Source of the DNA: Portunus trituberculatus | Lineage: Eukaryota; Arthropoda; Malacostraca; Decapoda; Portunidae | Length of the DNA stretch: 64,000 bases | NCBI RefSeq assembly: GCF_017591435.1 | Contig: NC_059300.1 | Span: 22,034,800-22,098,799, forward strand | Reading direction: 5' to 3' | In this document: positions 1 through 12,966 of the stretch, piece by piece | Position numbering within the stretch: position 1 is the first letter of the stretch | Layout of the letters: each line of letters starts with the position of its first letter | The notes under the pieces: model-generated | What the model saw: the letters and a program-made list of their open reading frames with translations, nothing else | What the model was told of the DNA's origin: nothing | Database searches by the model: none | Position numbers and translations under genes: made by a program

Positions 1-1234
1 TTAATAACAATATTAATCATAAAAGTTATAGAGGGAAAAAGAACAACAATAATAACAAGAACTAAGACAGGAAAAACGCGAGTTTCTTGAGCACGTTATG
101 GATCAATGTGATGCAGACGACCGTGAAAAAATTGCAAACTATAAATTAAATAAGATACTAAACACATAGATAACTATATAATGAATTAATAAACAAATGA
201 CATGATCCACATCACCGAAAAGTTTATATACCACCAAACATATGCATGAACAACGATACAAGGTATATATGGAAAAATATAGCACCTGATGATGAAAGTG
301 CGATACTGAGGATTCTGGTCCTACTAGTGTCCCAAATGTGCAAGGTGAAGGCGGCCTGAGTCGTGACGAGAGGTAGTGTGGCACGAGACACACTCCCTCA
401 CGCCACCACCGCGCACTGGATTCCAGTTGTGGTGGTATCTCGCGTCCACATGTTACCCAAGCAACCAACTGGCGCGCGCAAGGAAGCGGCGAGCCAGGGA
501 AGGGATGAGAGACTGAAGAATTCATGCTCCTCCTCCTTCTTCTCCCGACACCCTCGCTGCAAAGCCTTCCTTTAGTGGTGCTGGCTCAAGGGTGAGTGCC
601 AGACCGTGTCTTAGAGGTTGGCACGGAAAGCGCGCCACGGCACTACAGAACAAATAAGAAAAATAATCATAAGCTTCAGTTATATGTGACTTCATTCTGA
701 GGTGTGTACGTAACAGATAACCTTATTTTGCCTCGTTGATCCAAATATTGTCATGAATTCAAGTTCATTATTTTTTTTCTTTAATCTATCCGCTTAATTG
801 TATTCTAGAAACATTTTATTTATATATTTTAATACTCAATAAATGTGGTATATACATGCTTGGCGAGTGAACACACACACCCAGCACACTGCACCCACGT
901 CATCTCACCCCATGACGGATTTATGCACACTGAACAAAGAATAAAGCCTATCGCAAAACCATGGATGGAGAAAAAATACATTAAAACTTGGTCGATGTGC
1001 ATCGCTCCCTTGCACGTTATCGGTCTGATGGTTAAGAGTGAAAAGGAGGTCGCGCGATATCTTATCTCGTTATCGTATCTCTACGCCCTACGGACGCCAA
1101 CCCCTCCCCCGATGGAGGAAGAGGGCGGAGTGACGCGAGCCTCAGCGTATGCATGTTGTGTATTAGCAGAGAGTGTAAATGAGAGACAATGTGGAATGTC
1201 ACAACACGGTGCAGGTGCACGAATAAAATCTCAG

Positions 1235-1236
<2 letters not shown>
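1..1236. other. Intergenic, no gene recognised
   Basis: AT-rich at the edges with a more GC-rich stretch around 300-650. The open frames on both strands here have no recognisable domain and look like chance frames. No transposon end was identified. Confidence 0.5.

Positions 1237-1294
<58 letters not shown>
1237..1294. repeat. (TC)n microsatellite
   Basis: An uninterrupted TC/GA dinucleotide tract of about 58 bp. The serine-leucine frame running through it is an artefact of the repeat. Confidence 0.97.
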
Positions 1295-1297
<3 letters not shown>

Positions 1298-1523
1298 CTC
1301 GCTTCACTGTCTCCATTGTCTCCATCTACGTATACGGTACTTACCGTCACCAGCAGTAATAATAAAAGCACCAAGCAACGCGTCACATGGCATTAAGATC
1401 CCCGTAGGACTCGTTTATTTTAAAGTTATGAGTAATTAGGATTTCAGATTATGAGGAAAAATGAAGAATGACGATACATTTACCACTGGAGGAGACAGAG
1501 GCGGAGGCAGAGGCGGGGACTTA

Positions 1524-1583
1524 GGAGGAGGAGGAGGAGGAGGAGGAGGAGGAGGAGGAGGAGGAGGAGGAGGAGGAGGAGGA
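1524..1583. repeat. (GGA)n microsatellite
   Basis: About 20 perfect GGA triplets, giving a polyglycine frame on one strand and polyproline on the other. The pure purine strand could form triplex DNA. No gene context. Confidence 0.95.
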
Positions 1584-2713
1584 TTAATGAAGAAAACGCT
1601 GATACGAACGAGGGTCATTTTGATACAGGTGGGAATGAAACCGGAAAAATTTACTGGAGCGAATAATCAGTAGACTGGTATGGGCAGAATAAAGGTAAAA
1701 GACAGTAATGTGTTATAAAAGACTTTTTTCAAATAATTAAGAATTTAATAAGTGGAAAACGAGACTATATCCAAATTATTCGGTGAAAGGAATAAAGGAC
1801 CAAAGCGAGGTTAACACAACAGCTTTTACTCAAGGTAAACCACAGGCAGTCATTGCCATTGCTACGTTTCTCCTTTGCGCTGAAAACAAATCTAAAGTGA
1901 AGACTTTTCTGATGCCCCTGCACATTAGCCACCTTCAAGACACAACAAATCACCTTCAATAATTATCCAAGTGTTCCATGCAAAATAATTCAAATTAAAA
2001 TAATATAAAGGTAATAATAATCGTAAATTCTTATGCATGCAGTGCATTTGAGAGGTTTTAAAGATGCGCTAAAGTCATTGAAGCGTGAAAGCTTCCTTCA
2101 CCACTAATGATTGATAGGTAAGCATCAGTGACTCCACTAGTAACTTATGTATACTACTTGCGTTAAGATTACCCTGCCATGTAATAAATGTTATATTGTA
2201 ACATAACTGTAATGAAGAGAAGACGTGTACAAAGGACTAACAAAAAAGGTTTTTGCATGGACACCTAAGCCAGGGAAATGTTTCGTAGAGAGCAGATGCA
2301 TGCCCAAAAGTTCAGCGTGAAGCAGTCATCCACGTAAAAAGATAACAAGTAAAAGACGTTACGCATTGTTGTTTCTCTCATATGCACACACTTGTATAAG
2401 AAAAATTTATGCATGGACAAAAAGCTTCTTTCTGAAAGATGCGATACTGAAGTGGAACCTGTAGCTGATATATCGTTTAATGAAAAATTAATGTGTCCGT
2501 GACTGGTGTTTCTGTCATGTTAAGAAAGAGATCACAATAAATTCTACGGTGTACCGATATCAGAATTTTGACCGATACCGATAGCGATATCACAAATTTG
2601 GTTGATACTAATTTCACTACCGATACCGATACTACTATTGGTACTGATAACTGCACTGGAAACCCTGTGAATAAGATTGTTGCCCACAGTCTTGTTGTTT
2701 TATAAAGTCTCAC
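1584..2713. other. Intergenic, no gene recognised
   Basis: Unassigned AT-rich DNA. Between about 2550 and 2660 there is a run of degenerate ACCGAT-type hexamers (ccgataccgat and variants) that may be an old tandem repeat or a decayed transposon end. Confidence 0.4.
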
Positions 2714-2817
2714 ATTATTATTATTATTAATATTATTATTATTATTATTATTATTATATTATTATCATCATCATTATTATTGTCGTTATTATCATTATTA
2801 TTATTATTATCATTATT
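2714..2817. repeat. Compound (TTA)n/(TCA)n microsatellite
   Basis: A roughly 100-bp imperfect ATT trinucleotide array with interspersed ATC units. Confidence 0.9.
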
Positions 2818-2818
2818 C

Positions 2819-3487
2819 AGTTAGGTTATGTGTTTCTCAACCAGGGGGCCGCAGAAACCTATCAAGGGGTCCGCGGGACAGGGAACTGAACATATAACAG
2901 TTGATTTATCTGACTCATGACTACACAATGTCTTAATTAATACATCCAACTTTTTCTTTTTTTAGTTTTCCCTGACTAGTTGTATCTCAGAATGTTGTGA
3001 TTATTTGTATGGTGTGTTATAATATTTATATGACTAAATGCTTAAAGACTGAGATAGTTATATTTGTTTGCAACATTGCTTTCAGGGTGGCATAACATGG
3101 TGCAATAGCTACAGTAGCATACTGCCAGAGTTCAGCCTGGGAGGTGCATACATTCTGTTGTCAACTGCTGCTGACTGAACACATGGCATGGCTGGTTGTC
3201 CTTATGGATTATATTTTTTTCCCATAATATGGGTTAACTTGTTTGTTTGCTTGATTTTCATTTGGCCACACTATAATACTGAAACTGGCAACACATATAT
3301 AGGCCTTCACCTTTAAGGGCTTTCTTTCTTTTTACCAGAGTGATGTTTACTTGTCTCTTGGGAAAATGGACAAATATGTTATTCGACCATCCACATCAAA
3401 ACAAGGAATACTGCCAAACAAACAGTGTGCTGAGCTAAATCTGAGCTACATACAAATGCATAATGACTATATCCTATCTAATAAATA
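2819..3487 (+). mobile_element. Possible hAT relic
   Basis: The start carries tttctcaaccagggggccgc and then a GGGGTCCGCGGG-like stretch, resembling the subterminal sequence of Charlie-type hAT elements. At 3366 a 40-codon frame begins MDKYVIRPSTSK, reminiscent of the start of some hAT transposases. No second end, no duplication and no catalytic domain are visible, so this is a weak call. Confidence 0.25.
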
Positions 3488-3802
3488 AGTGGATGTAAGA
3501 AGTTTACAGAGCTTGAATGGTTGAGAAATCTTGGTTATAGGATAGTTGCGATGTTAGATTAGATTAGGTTATATTTGATTAGTTTACAGAAGTTAGATTA
3601 ATAATATTTCTTGTGAGATTTAACTACCAAATTTTCAATTTAACGACTTTGGTCTATTTCAAACATAGGTAACTGCTATTTAGTCGTAAATAATTGTTAT
3701 CTAAATGTTCTATGTATATATAAAAAAAAATAAAAAAAATGCCGCATCTCAAAGCTGTGAGCGATTTGCGTCGAGTAAAATACTCATATATACTAATTTA
3801 AC

Positions 3803-3803
<1 letters not shown>

Positions 3804-3884
<81 letters not shown>

Positions 3885-3885
3885 G
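3804..3885. repeat. (AAT)n(GAT)n microsatellite
   Basis: AAT triplets to about 3848 switch directly into GAT triplets to about 3883, a compound trinucleotide array. Confidence 0.95.
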
Positions 3886-4053
3886 TAAAGTAATGCTTTA
3901 ATCTCATTTACCTAAACCAATTTCCTATTATGACATATTACAAGTTTCTTCCTAAAACAATTTTTCAATTCTTCATTCTTGCGTATATAATTTACGTTCA
4001 CTGACCGTACATGTTACATAACACACAACGTTTTCTTGATATCTTCATTATTC

Positions 4054-4103
<50 letters not shown>

Positions 4104-5099
4104 TTCATGATAATTTATATTACCATTATTCATATTCATTTAATAAAATGACTGCTCCTGCTGTTCATTTACCGCAATCCCTAAACCTACATAAATTGTA
4201 TCCAGCAATATTCTATTTGATCCAAGGGAAAATTATTCATTCACTCGTGTATTATCGGACAACGGTGGATCAGGATCACGAGCATATCTAATAAATGGCC
4301 TAAATGACAACGAGCCTCGATTAAGATAAGAAGGAAGTGCAAAGGAAGCGGAGAGCAATACAAAGCTACTAATAGTACATTACTGTCACAACGGCCTTAC
4401 TCGTGGTCTGATCCTGAGTTGGTGAGAGGAGGCTGGTTAACGCTGGCCATAGCGATGGAGCACATAGCTAATACCAACGCCACACAGTGTTAGTGGGTTG
4501 GCCCAGCCAACTCACCAGATAGTGGGGCGATAGCGCCACATTCACTATCACGCTCTCTACTTGATAACAAATCTAACGAAGCGCAGACATTCTCCGAGTC
4601 ATTCGATGAAAGAGCGAAGTGAGAGGAAAGTTTATGAAAGCCACGGCACGCGCTACTTAAACCATGACTTGCTTACTCAGTCAGTCCACCAAGCACCAGT
4701 TAATACACACATGCTATTTATGCAGAACGGAGTGGTCATGATAGACTTCCACACGTCAGCAGTTATACGCCTTGTGGTATAACATATGGGAAACATACGG
4801 TTCGAGTTAGCCAAAAGAATGGAATATGTGGCTTGAAACCTTCCTCCCCTTGTAGTTCCGAAAAAGTTGGCCAGAAGAAAGGGATAAATGTCTTGAAATC
4901 CTCACTATGTGATCACAAGTCTCAGAAAAAAAAAAAAAAGTCAGTTCAGAACCAAAGATTACGTACTTCGTTTACTCTTTCCAATAATGGATGACGTTTT
5001 CTTTACTCTTCTCACTAATACATAACAGAGTTTTCCGTGTGTTCAACAGTTTATATAAACTACACACACGGACATTGAACTCGAACATAGCACACCTCT

Positions 5100-5102
<3 letters not shown>
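3886..5102. other. Intergenic with (TAT)n
   Basis: A (TAT)n tract lies at about 4060-4103. The stretch around 4260-4760 is less AT-rich and contains a chance frame with no recognisable domain. No splice pattern or protein similarity could be argued. Confidence 0.4.

Positions 5103-5138
<36 letters not shown>
5103..5138. repeat. (GA)n microsatellite
   Basis: A 36-bp GA dinucleotide tract. Confidence 0.95.
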
Positions 5139-5142
<4 letters not shown>

Positions 5143-5202
5143 ATTATCAGCTTTCGTACTTATCGAATCTGCCTTCGTTACTTTCAGTACATGTTCAATA
5201 AA

Positions 5203-5520
<318 letters not shown>

Positions 5521-6189
5521 TTATTATTTGTTAATTTTCTTTTTATTTTACCTTTTTCAGCAGTTTACTTTCCTTGATCCAAAGTATCATTATTAGTCAG
5601 AGGAACTCCCTCTACTTCTACTATTCCTTATTCTTGTAACTGATCACATTTCAGTTCCAACTTCTGCATAAACATTACATATCAGAATTTTCAAGTAGAC
5701 TGAAGGGACTCATTTCTAATATCAATCAAATTAAATTATAAAAAAAATAACCTGTCAAACTATTCATAATGTCACTACAGTATCTGTGCACCCACATCTG
5801 AGAACCATTAGCCAGATGCCTCTTACAACACTACATGGCCAAACCGTCAACAATTAAATGTTTAAAAAAGAAAATCAATAGAACATTATAATCAAGAAAA
5901 TATCACAGCTACAATCAGAAGTAGAACAGAAGCTGGAACAGTGATAAGAACTAAGGAGGAGGTAGTAGACACCTGTTGAAGCAATAATTACTCTGTGAGG
6001 TCTAAAGCACTGGTTCAGATGCTGTGAACTCATTATAGCCAGTGTGAGCTCACTGAACATTTCCCTTTCTCACAACAAAAGGAGATAGTCACAGCCTGCC
6101 CTCTACAGAAACTCTCTTCCTTCATACAAAACTATATTCGCTAAATTACACACGTACACACAACTCAGAATTCTAAATTAGACATCCTA
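5521..6189. other. Intergenic, no gene recognised
   Basis: AT-rich unassigned sequence between the trinucleotide array and the first recognisable part of the LINE that follows. Confidence 0.4.
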
Positions 6190-8084
6190 CACCAGCCTTC
6201 AGTTCCATTCTGGGAGGGAGTCCATAAATGTCCCATGGTCCCATGACACGGCACATTCAACCTTCATTAACTTCTGCAACATTTAGTCTTAGATCTTAAT
6301 TTTCAATCTGTAAACTACCATCCCTACTCAACTAAATCTCATTTTCTTTTCCTTACTGAAACACAGGAAGCCCCTTTTCTATTCTCTCCTATTTTCTCTA
6401 TCTTAATTTTTATTCCAAAGCTGGATGTTGCATCTATATACATAATGACCTATGTAAGTAACTTGCTCTCATACCCATGCTCTTATTTTTTCAGAGTTTT
6501 CCATCACCTAGTTATGACTACAGTTGCTCAAAAACTAAATATTTCTGTATTGTATATCTGTCACCTAACTCTTCTGACTATTAAGAAACTCTTTAATTAC
6601 TCAGCTTACAAACTGGAGCACATTCTCACTCTCTTTCCCTTTGTGGAAATCTCCATTCTTGGAGACCTCATTATTTACCATTAGCTTTGTGTTTTCTTCT
6701 CTCTTTACTGACCATCCTGGTGAACTAGCATTCAACTTTGCTATCCTCCAGGACCTAGAGCAAGTGGTGTAACACCCTACTCGTATTCCTAACTGTCTTA
6801 AGAGATATTTTAACATTTTTAGCCTTTTCCTAACCTCTAATCCTTCTGCTTGTGCTGTTACCTTATCTTCTCCATTGGGCTCCTCCCAACGAATCTCAGT
6901 TCTGTATCTTGTCTTATTGCTCCGATCACTCCTCAGAGTCCCCAAAGTGGAGGTGCCTCTGGCATTTAGTCTTTGCTAGTTGTGGGTGCCTGAGGAGGAA
7001 TTATGCTGATTTTGCATGGAATAACTACTGCTTTCATGTTAGAGACCAGTCTCTGTGAACTGTGCCAATATTCCTTACTCTTTCTCTAGACCTTAACCTT
7101 CCAAATCTTGGTTTAACACAACATGCTATTCATGAGAGAAGTGGCTCACATAAGGTATTTGAACTTTCCATGACCATCTGCCTGAAATCATACCAAGTCT
7201 GTTCTTCAACTTGCTATAAACTCCTTCATTAATAGAAAGAGTCAAATATCTTTCAAGATCCAACTAACCCATACACTTCTGACATCAAGCCCCAAAAATA
7301 TATCCAATAACTTTGCTTCTTCATCTTTCCCTCCCAATTTCATCATTATGGCACCATTGCCATATAATCTGTTTCTAAAGATGAACTCTTCTCTCAAATC
7401 TTTGCTAGTAACTCTACCTTGGATGATTCAGGTCTTGTTCCTTCCTAACCTAATCTTTAACTACTTCATGCTATTTACGAAAATCCTTCACAAGGATGTT
7501 TTTCCATGCCCTCACTGGTCTAAACCTTCATAAGGTTTATGGACCTGCTATTGTCCTCCAAAACTGTACCTTTATGATTACACCTTACCTAGTCAAACTC
7601 TTTCAACATCTACCTTAAGTTTGCCTACATTCAACTTCCTAAAAAACGAAAGGTTGACTGTTCTAATCCCTCAAACTACCATGTCATTGCTTTAATTTCA
7701 TGCTTATCTAAAATTCTGAAATTTGTTTTCAACAATTCTTAAATCTTCATCTATCACTTCACAATCTTCTATTTGATCATCAGTATGGCTTCTGTCAAGG
7801 CCACTCAACTTACCTTACCGAATCTTAGTCATTTTCTTTTTAGATATTTTGGTGAAACTTTTTTGTTGTTGTATACAAATTCAAAAAATTTTATAGAGTC
7901 TGGCTCAAAGCTTTGATTTCCAAACTATCCTCCTATGGCTTCTTCTCTCTGCAACTTACCTAATTTCAAATTTCCTCTCCAACTGTTCTATTGCTGCTAT
8001 GGTATACAGCCACTGTTTTCCTAATCTATTAACAGTGGTGTTCCTCAAGGTTTTGTCTTGTCATCCACTCTCTTCCTATTATTA

Positions 8085-8412
8085 TTATTATTACTTGTTT
8101 TATGTTGTGGCCTATAGCACCTGTGGGCATACTTGAAGAGTACATGTGGGAAGCACTGTTCAACTTCCGCCCATTAGTGGCGCAGGCAATTTTACATATA
8201 GTGGTACCCATATTAGGGGCCATATCACCACCCAAGCGCATCTTTGGTGTAACAACCTAGAACCAGGGTATCATGGCGACATGTAGGTAACTTTAAACCA
8301 CTCAAAAAATGGCATTGCTTCAAAGAAGTATGTGGTGGGATTCGAACCTATGCGTGGATGTTTGCCTGATCCCACGCTCACCACTTTATCCACTACACCA
8401 ACGTCTCCCTAT
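8085..8412 (-). mobile_element. tRNA-derived SINE, family B, copy 1
   Basis: On the minus strand the head reads gtagtggataaagtggtgag (A box) and aggttcgaatcccacc (B box), the pol III promoter of a tRNA-derived SINE. A body of about 240 bp follows and matches the plus-strand copy at 46553-46862 throughout. It sits inside the family J LINE between the codons for FLLF and INDLLNQT of the RT, so it inserted after the LINE. Confidence 0.85.
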
Positions 8413-8888
8413 ATTATTATTGATCTCTTAAACCAAACATTATATCATATTTGCTCCTCTGGTGATGATACCACCCTGCACTTTTCCAACATCTTTTTAT
8501 AGAAGACCAACTCTTCAGGAAGTAAACATATCACACAAGGAAGCCACACAATGTCTGACTTCTGATCTCTCTAAAATTTCTGATTGGGACAGAGCAAATC
8601 TAGCATTGTTCAATGACTCAAAAACACAATTCTTCCATCTATCAACTTCACACACCCTACCAGACAACCATATCCTTTTCTTGACACTCAACTGTACCGG
8701 TCTTCTTTCTACACTGAACATGCTCAGTTTGTCCTTTTCTTATAATCTAAACTAGAAACCACATCTCATCTCTAGCTAAAAACAGCTTCTATGTAGTTAG
8801 GTATTCCCAGTCATCTCTGCCATTTTTTCTTTTCCCTGTAACTGCTAACTCTGTACAGGGACCTTATTTATTCATGTATGGAGTTTGC

Positions 8889-8891
<3 letters not shown>

Positions 8892-8973
<82 letters not shown>
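8892..8973. repeat. (TA)n microsatellite inside LINE coding sequence
   Basis: About 82 bp of pure TA lies within the family J LINE, between a frame reading MEFAS and the continuing GGGYEIKS frame. Confidence 0.95.
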
Positions 8974-8975
<2 letters not shown>

Positions 8976-9410
8976 GTGGGGGTTATGAAATCAAAAGCTT
9001 TTCGTTTCAAAGTCCTTTCCTCTAACTGGCTATATTCAACCTCCTTATCATTGTTGCAATGTTGCATTCCTCACTAACTTCTACCATATTTTCATGCCAA
9101 CTGTACTTCAGATCTTAATAACTGTATGCCTACTCTCTTCCCATGGCCTCATTGCACAAAAGTTTTTTTTATTCTTCCACCTTTATTCTGTCTACTTCTC
9201 AAATACAAAAGTTGATCAGTATTTTCATCATATAACCCTTTCTCCAGTAAACTCTGGAACTTTCTGCCAGTTTCTGTATTTCCATCTTTCTATAACTTGA
9301 ACCTTTCAAGAGGGAGGTTTCTAGAAGTTTTGACTCTTTCAACTGTGTATGAGTGTGGCACTTTGGTGGGTCACTTTTTATTGCAATTTTTGTTGCCCTT
9401 CAAAAGAGAG

Positions 9411-10041
9411 ATGAGATATATACGAGACTGCATGTATGGGCAGTATAAGCTCTGACATGGTAATTCTTCATGCTACCCTGTTCACACACCATCCAGGTAA
9501 CCATGCACCTAATCAACAAATAAGAAAGCTGGAAAAGCCTACCCTCTCAGGAAGGCTCACAATGACTTTTAAAATATACAAGACAATACACATATTTATT
9601 TAGAAAAATCAGTGACAGTGACAGTTAACAATGAACATAAACAACAGAAGAGTGGGACATTGATTATCTTTTTTTTTTTTTTCATTTCTGTGATTACTGT
9701 CAATGCAATATCATGGTACAAGACTGTATGATTGCAATCTCCACCACTATGCCAGATAATCTGTATGTGGCATGATTTGTGTGAGCATCATTCCTAACAT
9801 GGCTGCTCTACAAGGTTCAATAATGTAAATGTATGAAATATTAGCTTTCATTGTAGTAGTGATCACCATATTGTGGTTTCCAAAGATGAATAAAATTATG
9901 GAATATTGGAACTATAGTAATATACATTATGATGGAGTGATTTTGTATCTATGTATATGCGGAAGTTGACCATTAGAATGCATATCATAGCAGTGGGTTT
10001 CTATAATATAGTGAAAAACTAAATAATGATGTGCAAGTATA
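9411..10041. other. Intergenic, nothing recognised
   Basis: Unassigned sequence between the LINE and the following Tigger-like element. No open frame with a domain and no repeats beyond a short T run near 9670. Confidence 0.4.
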
Positions 10042-10330
10042 CATTAACCCTCAATATAATGGATGATATGGAAACAATGGTCTGTCGTTATATCTAAAGA
10101 TCCATTATATAAGAGGATCCGTTACATCTGATGAAATACCGGACAGATCCGTTATATCCCTCCCACTCCCGTGGCACGTCATGTGGAGTTCCTGCAACAA
10201 CATGTTATGGGACGATGCCCTCACTATACCGGATTAAAATCCGTTATATCAAGGGCTTGTCCATTCAGATTTTTTGTCCGTTAAATCTGATATCCAGTAT
10301 ATCGAGATCCATTTTATCAATGATTTACTG
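10042..10330. mobile_element. Tigger-like MITE, family I
   Basis: A TA precedes the left end and follows the right end. The two ends are loosely inverted (cattaaccctcaatataatg against cagtaaatcattgataaaat), and the motif ccattatat/ccgttatatc recurs six or so times inside, the usual layout of pogo/Tigger miniatures. No coding capacity. The left end is degenerate. Confidence 0.55.
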
Positions 10331-10360
10331 TACTTAGCACCATCCACTAATGTGTGTCTC

Positions 10361-10570
10361 TGTGTAATTCACCTCGGTCGCCTGCTGGTCACCCAGTGAG
10401 CTCAGAGCTCATAGACCGATCTTCAGGTAGGACTGAGACCACATCACACACAACACACACCGGGAAAGCAAGGCCACAACCCCTCGAGTTACATCCCGTA
10501 CCTATTTATTGCTAGGTAAACAGGGGCCACACATTAAGAGGCTTGCCCATTTGCCTCGCCGCTTTCCGGG
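10361..10570 (-). mobile_element. tRNA-Val-derived SINE, family A, 5'-truncated copy
   Basis: Matches 22918-23195 closely but stops at gcgaggcaaatgggcaagcc on the minus strand, so the tRNA head is missing. Its 3' side ends gaggtgaattacacag. Its truncated 5' side abuts the (CA)n tail of the LINE on the same strand. Confidence 0.85.

Positions 10571-10571
<1 letters not shown>

Positions 10572-10648
<77 letters not shown>
10572..10648. repeat. (TG)n tract joining SINE and LINE
   Basis: A 77-bp dinucleotide tract. On the minus strand it is the (CA)n 3' tail of the LINE at 10649-12891 and at the same time the 5' junction of the SINE at 10361-10570. Confidence 0.95.
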
Positions 10649-10650
<2 letters not shown>

Positions 10651-12889
10651 TTACCTAGTTTACCTAGTTGTAGTTTTACAGGGCCTGGGCTTTATGCTCA
10701 TGTGGCCCCGTCTCCATATCTACACTTATCCAATCTTACTTTAAAAGTGTGCACACTCGTTGCAGACACTACTTCTTCATCTAAACTGTTCCACGTCTCA
10801 ATACATCTCTGCGGAAACTATATTTTTAATATCTCTCAGACATCTTCCTTTCTCAGCTTTTTACTATGCGATCTTGTGCTTGATGTCATATTCTTCTCTC
10901 AGGATCAGTTTCTCATTATCCACTTGGTCCATTCCGTTGATCAATTTATAAACTTGTATCAGGTCTCCTCTCTCCTTCTTTGTTCCAAGGTTGGTAGATC
11001 CATAGCCTTTAGTCTCTCCTCATATGTCATCCCTTCAAATTCTGGAACCATTCTTGTAGCCATTTTTTGTAGCCTCTCCAATTTCCTTATGTGTTTCTTT
11101 TTATGAGGGGTCCACACTACTCCTGCATATTCCAATCTGGGTCTTATTATAGTACTTATCAATTTCTTCATCATTTCTTTGTCCATGTAGTGAAATGCTA
11201 CTCCAATATTCCTTAGCAAATTATATGTTTCTCTAAAAATTCTATCAATATGGCTTACTGGTTGATTGTTTTCTTCCATCGTCACTCCTAAGTCCTTTTC
11301 CTTTTTGACTTTCTCCAGTTCTACTCCATCTCCCATCTTATAGATTCCCACAGGTCGTCTTTCACTCTTTCCCATTTCCATGACATGGCTTTTGTTCACA
11401 TTGAATTCCATTTCCACTTCTTACTCCATTCCCAGATCTTATTTAGGTCTTCTTGCAGTATTTCACAATCCTCCTTTTGCTTTATAACTCTGCACAGTTT
11501 CGTATCATCCATAAACAAATTTATGTAGCTGTTCACTCCTTCTGGCATGTCGTTAATATAAATGAGGAAAAGTATTGGTGCCAATACTGACCCCTGTGGC
11601 ACTCCGCTTTCTACTGCTCTCCACTTGGACTTCATATCTTTAACTACCGTCCTTATTTCTCTCCCCTCAAATAATTTTCTATCCATCTCAATGTGCTTCC
11701 TTTTAAGCCACCCTTCTCCTCTAACTTCCACAGTAATCTTGCATGTGGCACTTTGTCAAACGCCTTTTTAAATCCAAATAAATGCAGTCAACCCATCCTC
11801 TCTCTCTTGTACTCTATCAACTATTCTAGAATAGAAACTCAATAAATTAGTTACACAAGACCGTCCTTTTCTAAAACCAAATTGGCTATTTGATATTAAT
11901 TTGTTGTCTTCAAGGAACTCGATCCATTGTTTCTTTATTATTCTTTCACACATCTTGCATATTACACTAGTTAGTGATACCGGTCTGTAATTTAAAGGTT
12001 CTTCTTCCTTCCACTCTTATATATGGGAACCACCTCAGCTCTTTTCCATTCTACTGGCACTGTTCCATTTTCTATTGAGCATTTTATGATGTTGTATATA
12101 GGACTTGCTAGTTCTTCCCTACATTCTTTCAGTATTCTGCCTGAGACTTCATCTGGTCCCATTGCCTTCTCTTCATCCAGTTCCTTCATTAACTCTTTTA
12201 TTTCAAGCTTGGTTACTTTAATCTCTTTCATATAGATTGTCTCTCTATTACCCTGTGGCCTCTCAAATTTGGATTCTTTAGTAAAGACCTCCTGGAATTT
12301 TTATTTAATAGTTCTGCCATACTTTTGGGTCTTCCACCATCCCGTTCTCTCCTTTTAACCTTTCTATTGTTTCTTTTTGCCTAATTTTTCCATTTATGAA
12401 TCTATAGAACAATTTTGGTTGCTCCTTACATTTTTCGACAATATCTTTTTCAAGTTCTTTTCCTCTTCCTTCCTCATCTTAATATATTCATTTCTCGCTG
12501 CCTTGAAGTTTTCCTTGTTTGTTGGATTCCTATTTCTCCTCCACCTTTTCCATGCTCCATCTCTTTTCTCCTTTGCCCTAGCACACCTTGCATTAAACCA
12601 ATCTTTCTTTCCTTCTTCTTTTGGTCTATATTTTGGGACATATTCCTGACTCCTGATTTGTATATTTCCAAAAATAAGTTATATTTGTCTTGCATTGTCT
12701 CTGAGTTTTCCATCTCTTCCCATTCTACGTTTTTAAAATAGTTCTTGAGATTCTCAATATCAGCCTTTCTGTAATTTAATCGGTCTCCTTTGTATGAATC
12801 GTCTCTATCTTCCTTTCCTTCTTCTATATCTATTTCTAATATTGCATGGTCACTCTTTCCCAATGGGCACTTATATCTTATATTGTCAT

Positions 12890-12891
<2 letters not shown>
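10649..12891 (-). mobile_element. CA-LINE copy 1, 5'-truncated
   Basis: A non-LTR retrotransposon on the minus strand. From 5' to 3' it encodes the end of an APE endonuclease (PLGKSDHAILEIDI, the SDH motif, about 12820-12890), a linker, then a reverse transcriptase: AMGPDEVSGRILKE, FGFRKGRSCVTNLL, SGVPQGSVLAPILF and NLFMDDTKL, followed by a thumb-like HIRKLERLQ region. In the catalytic motif the usual A-D-D is M-D-D. Several frame breaks split it, for example near 11400 and 11960. The 3' end after the stop is ggccctgtaaaactacaact then two copies of aactaggtaaata before (CA)n. It looks CR1/L2-like, but the clade is inferred. It is dead. Confidence 0.85.

Positions 12892-12965
<74 letters not shown>
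12892..12965. repeat. (TG)n tract at the 5' junction of CA-LINE copy 1
   Basis: A 74-bp TG tract. On the LINE's strand it is a (CA)n lying exactly where the truncated LINE begins. Confidence 0.95.

Positions 12966-12966
<1 letters not shown>

Larger units (their letters stand above)
6190..9410 (+). mobile_element. Decayed APE-type LINE, family J, copy 1
   Basis: A non-LTR retrotransposon relic with endonuclease and reverse transcriptase remains in order but broken by many stops and shifts. Around 6300-6370 the FLTET-like segment of the endonuclease can be read. Around 6660-6690 comes the region that in copy 3 carries GDFNVHH. At about 8025-8079 the INSGVPQG segment of the RT is clear. At about 8462 GDDTTLHFS supplies the RT aspartates, interrupted just upstream by a SINE. 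The end near 9300-9410 matches no coding domain and is taken as the 3' region. Two other copies in the window (40986-41705 and 50771-52019 plus 63604-64000) support the reading. The clade resembles the Jockey group, but that is inference. It is non-functional. Confidence 0.8.

Noticed and set aside
845..1396. Long open frame of 183 codons
   Set aside because: About 30 of its residues come from the TC microsatellite and the rest has no recognisable domain or codon pattern.
3530..3600. ttagattaggtta-like runs suggesting arthropod telomere repeats
   Set aside because: No regular TTAGG pentamer array, just a few similar words in AT-rich DNA.
10543..11106. 187-codon plus-strand frame with a Cys-Val repeat
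   Set aside because: It is the TG tract plus the antisense of the CA-LINE, which is clearly coded on the minus strand.
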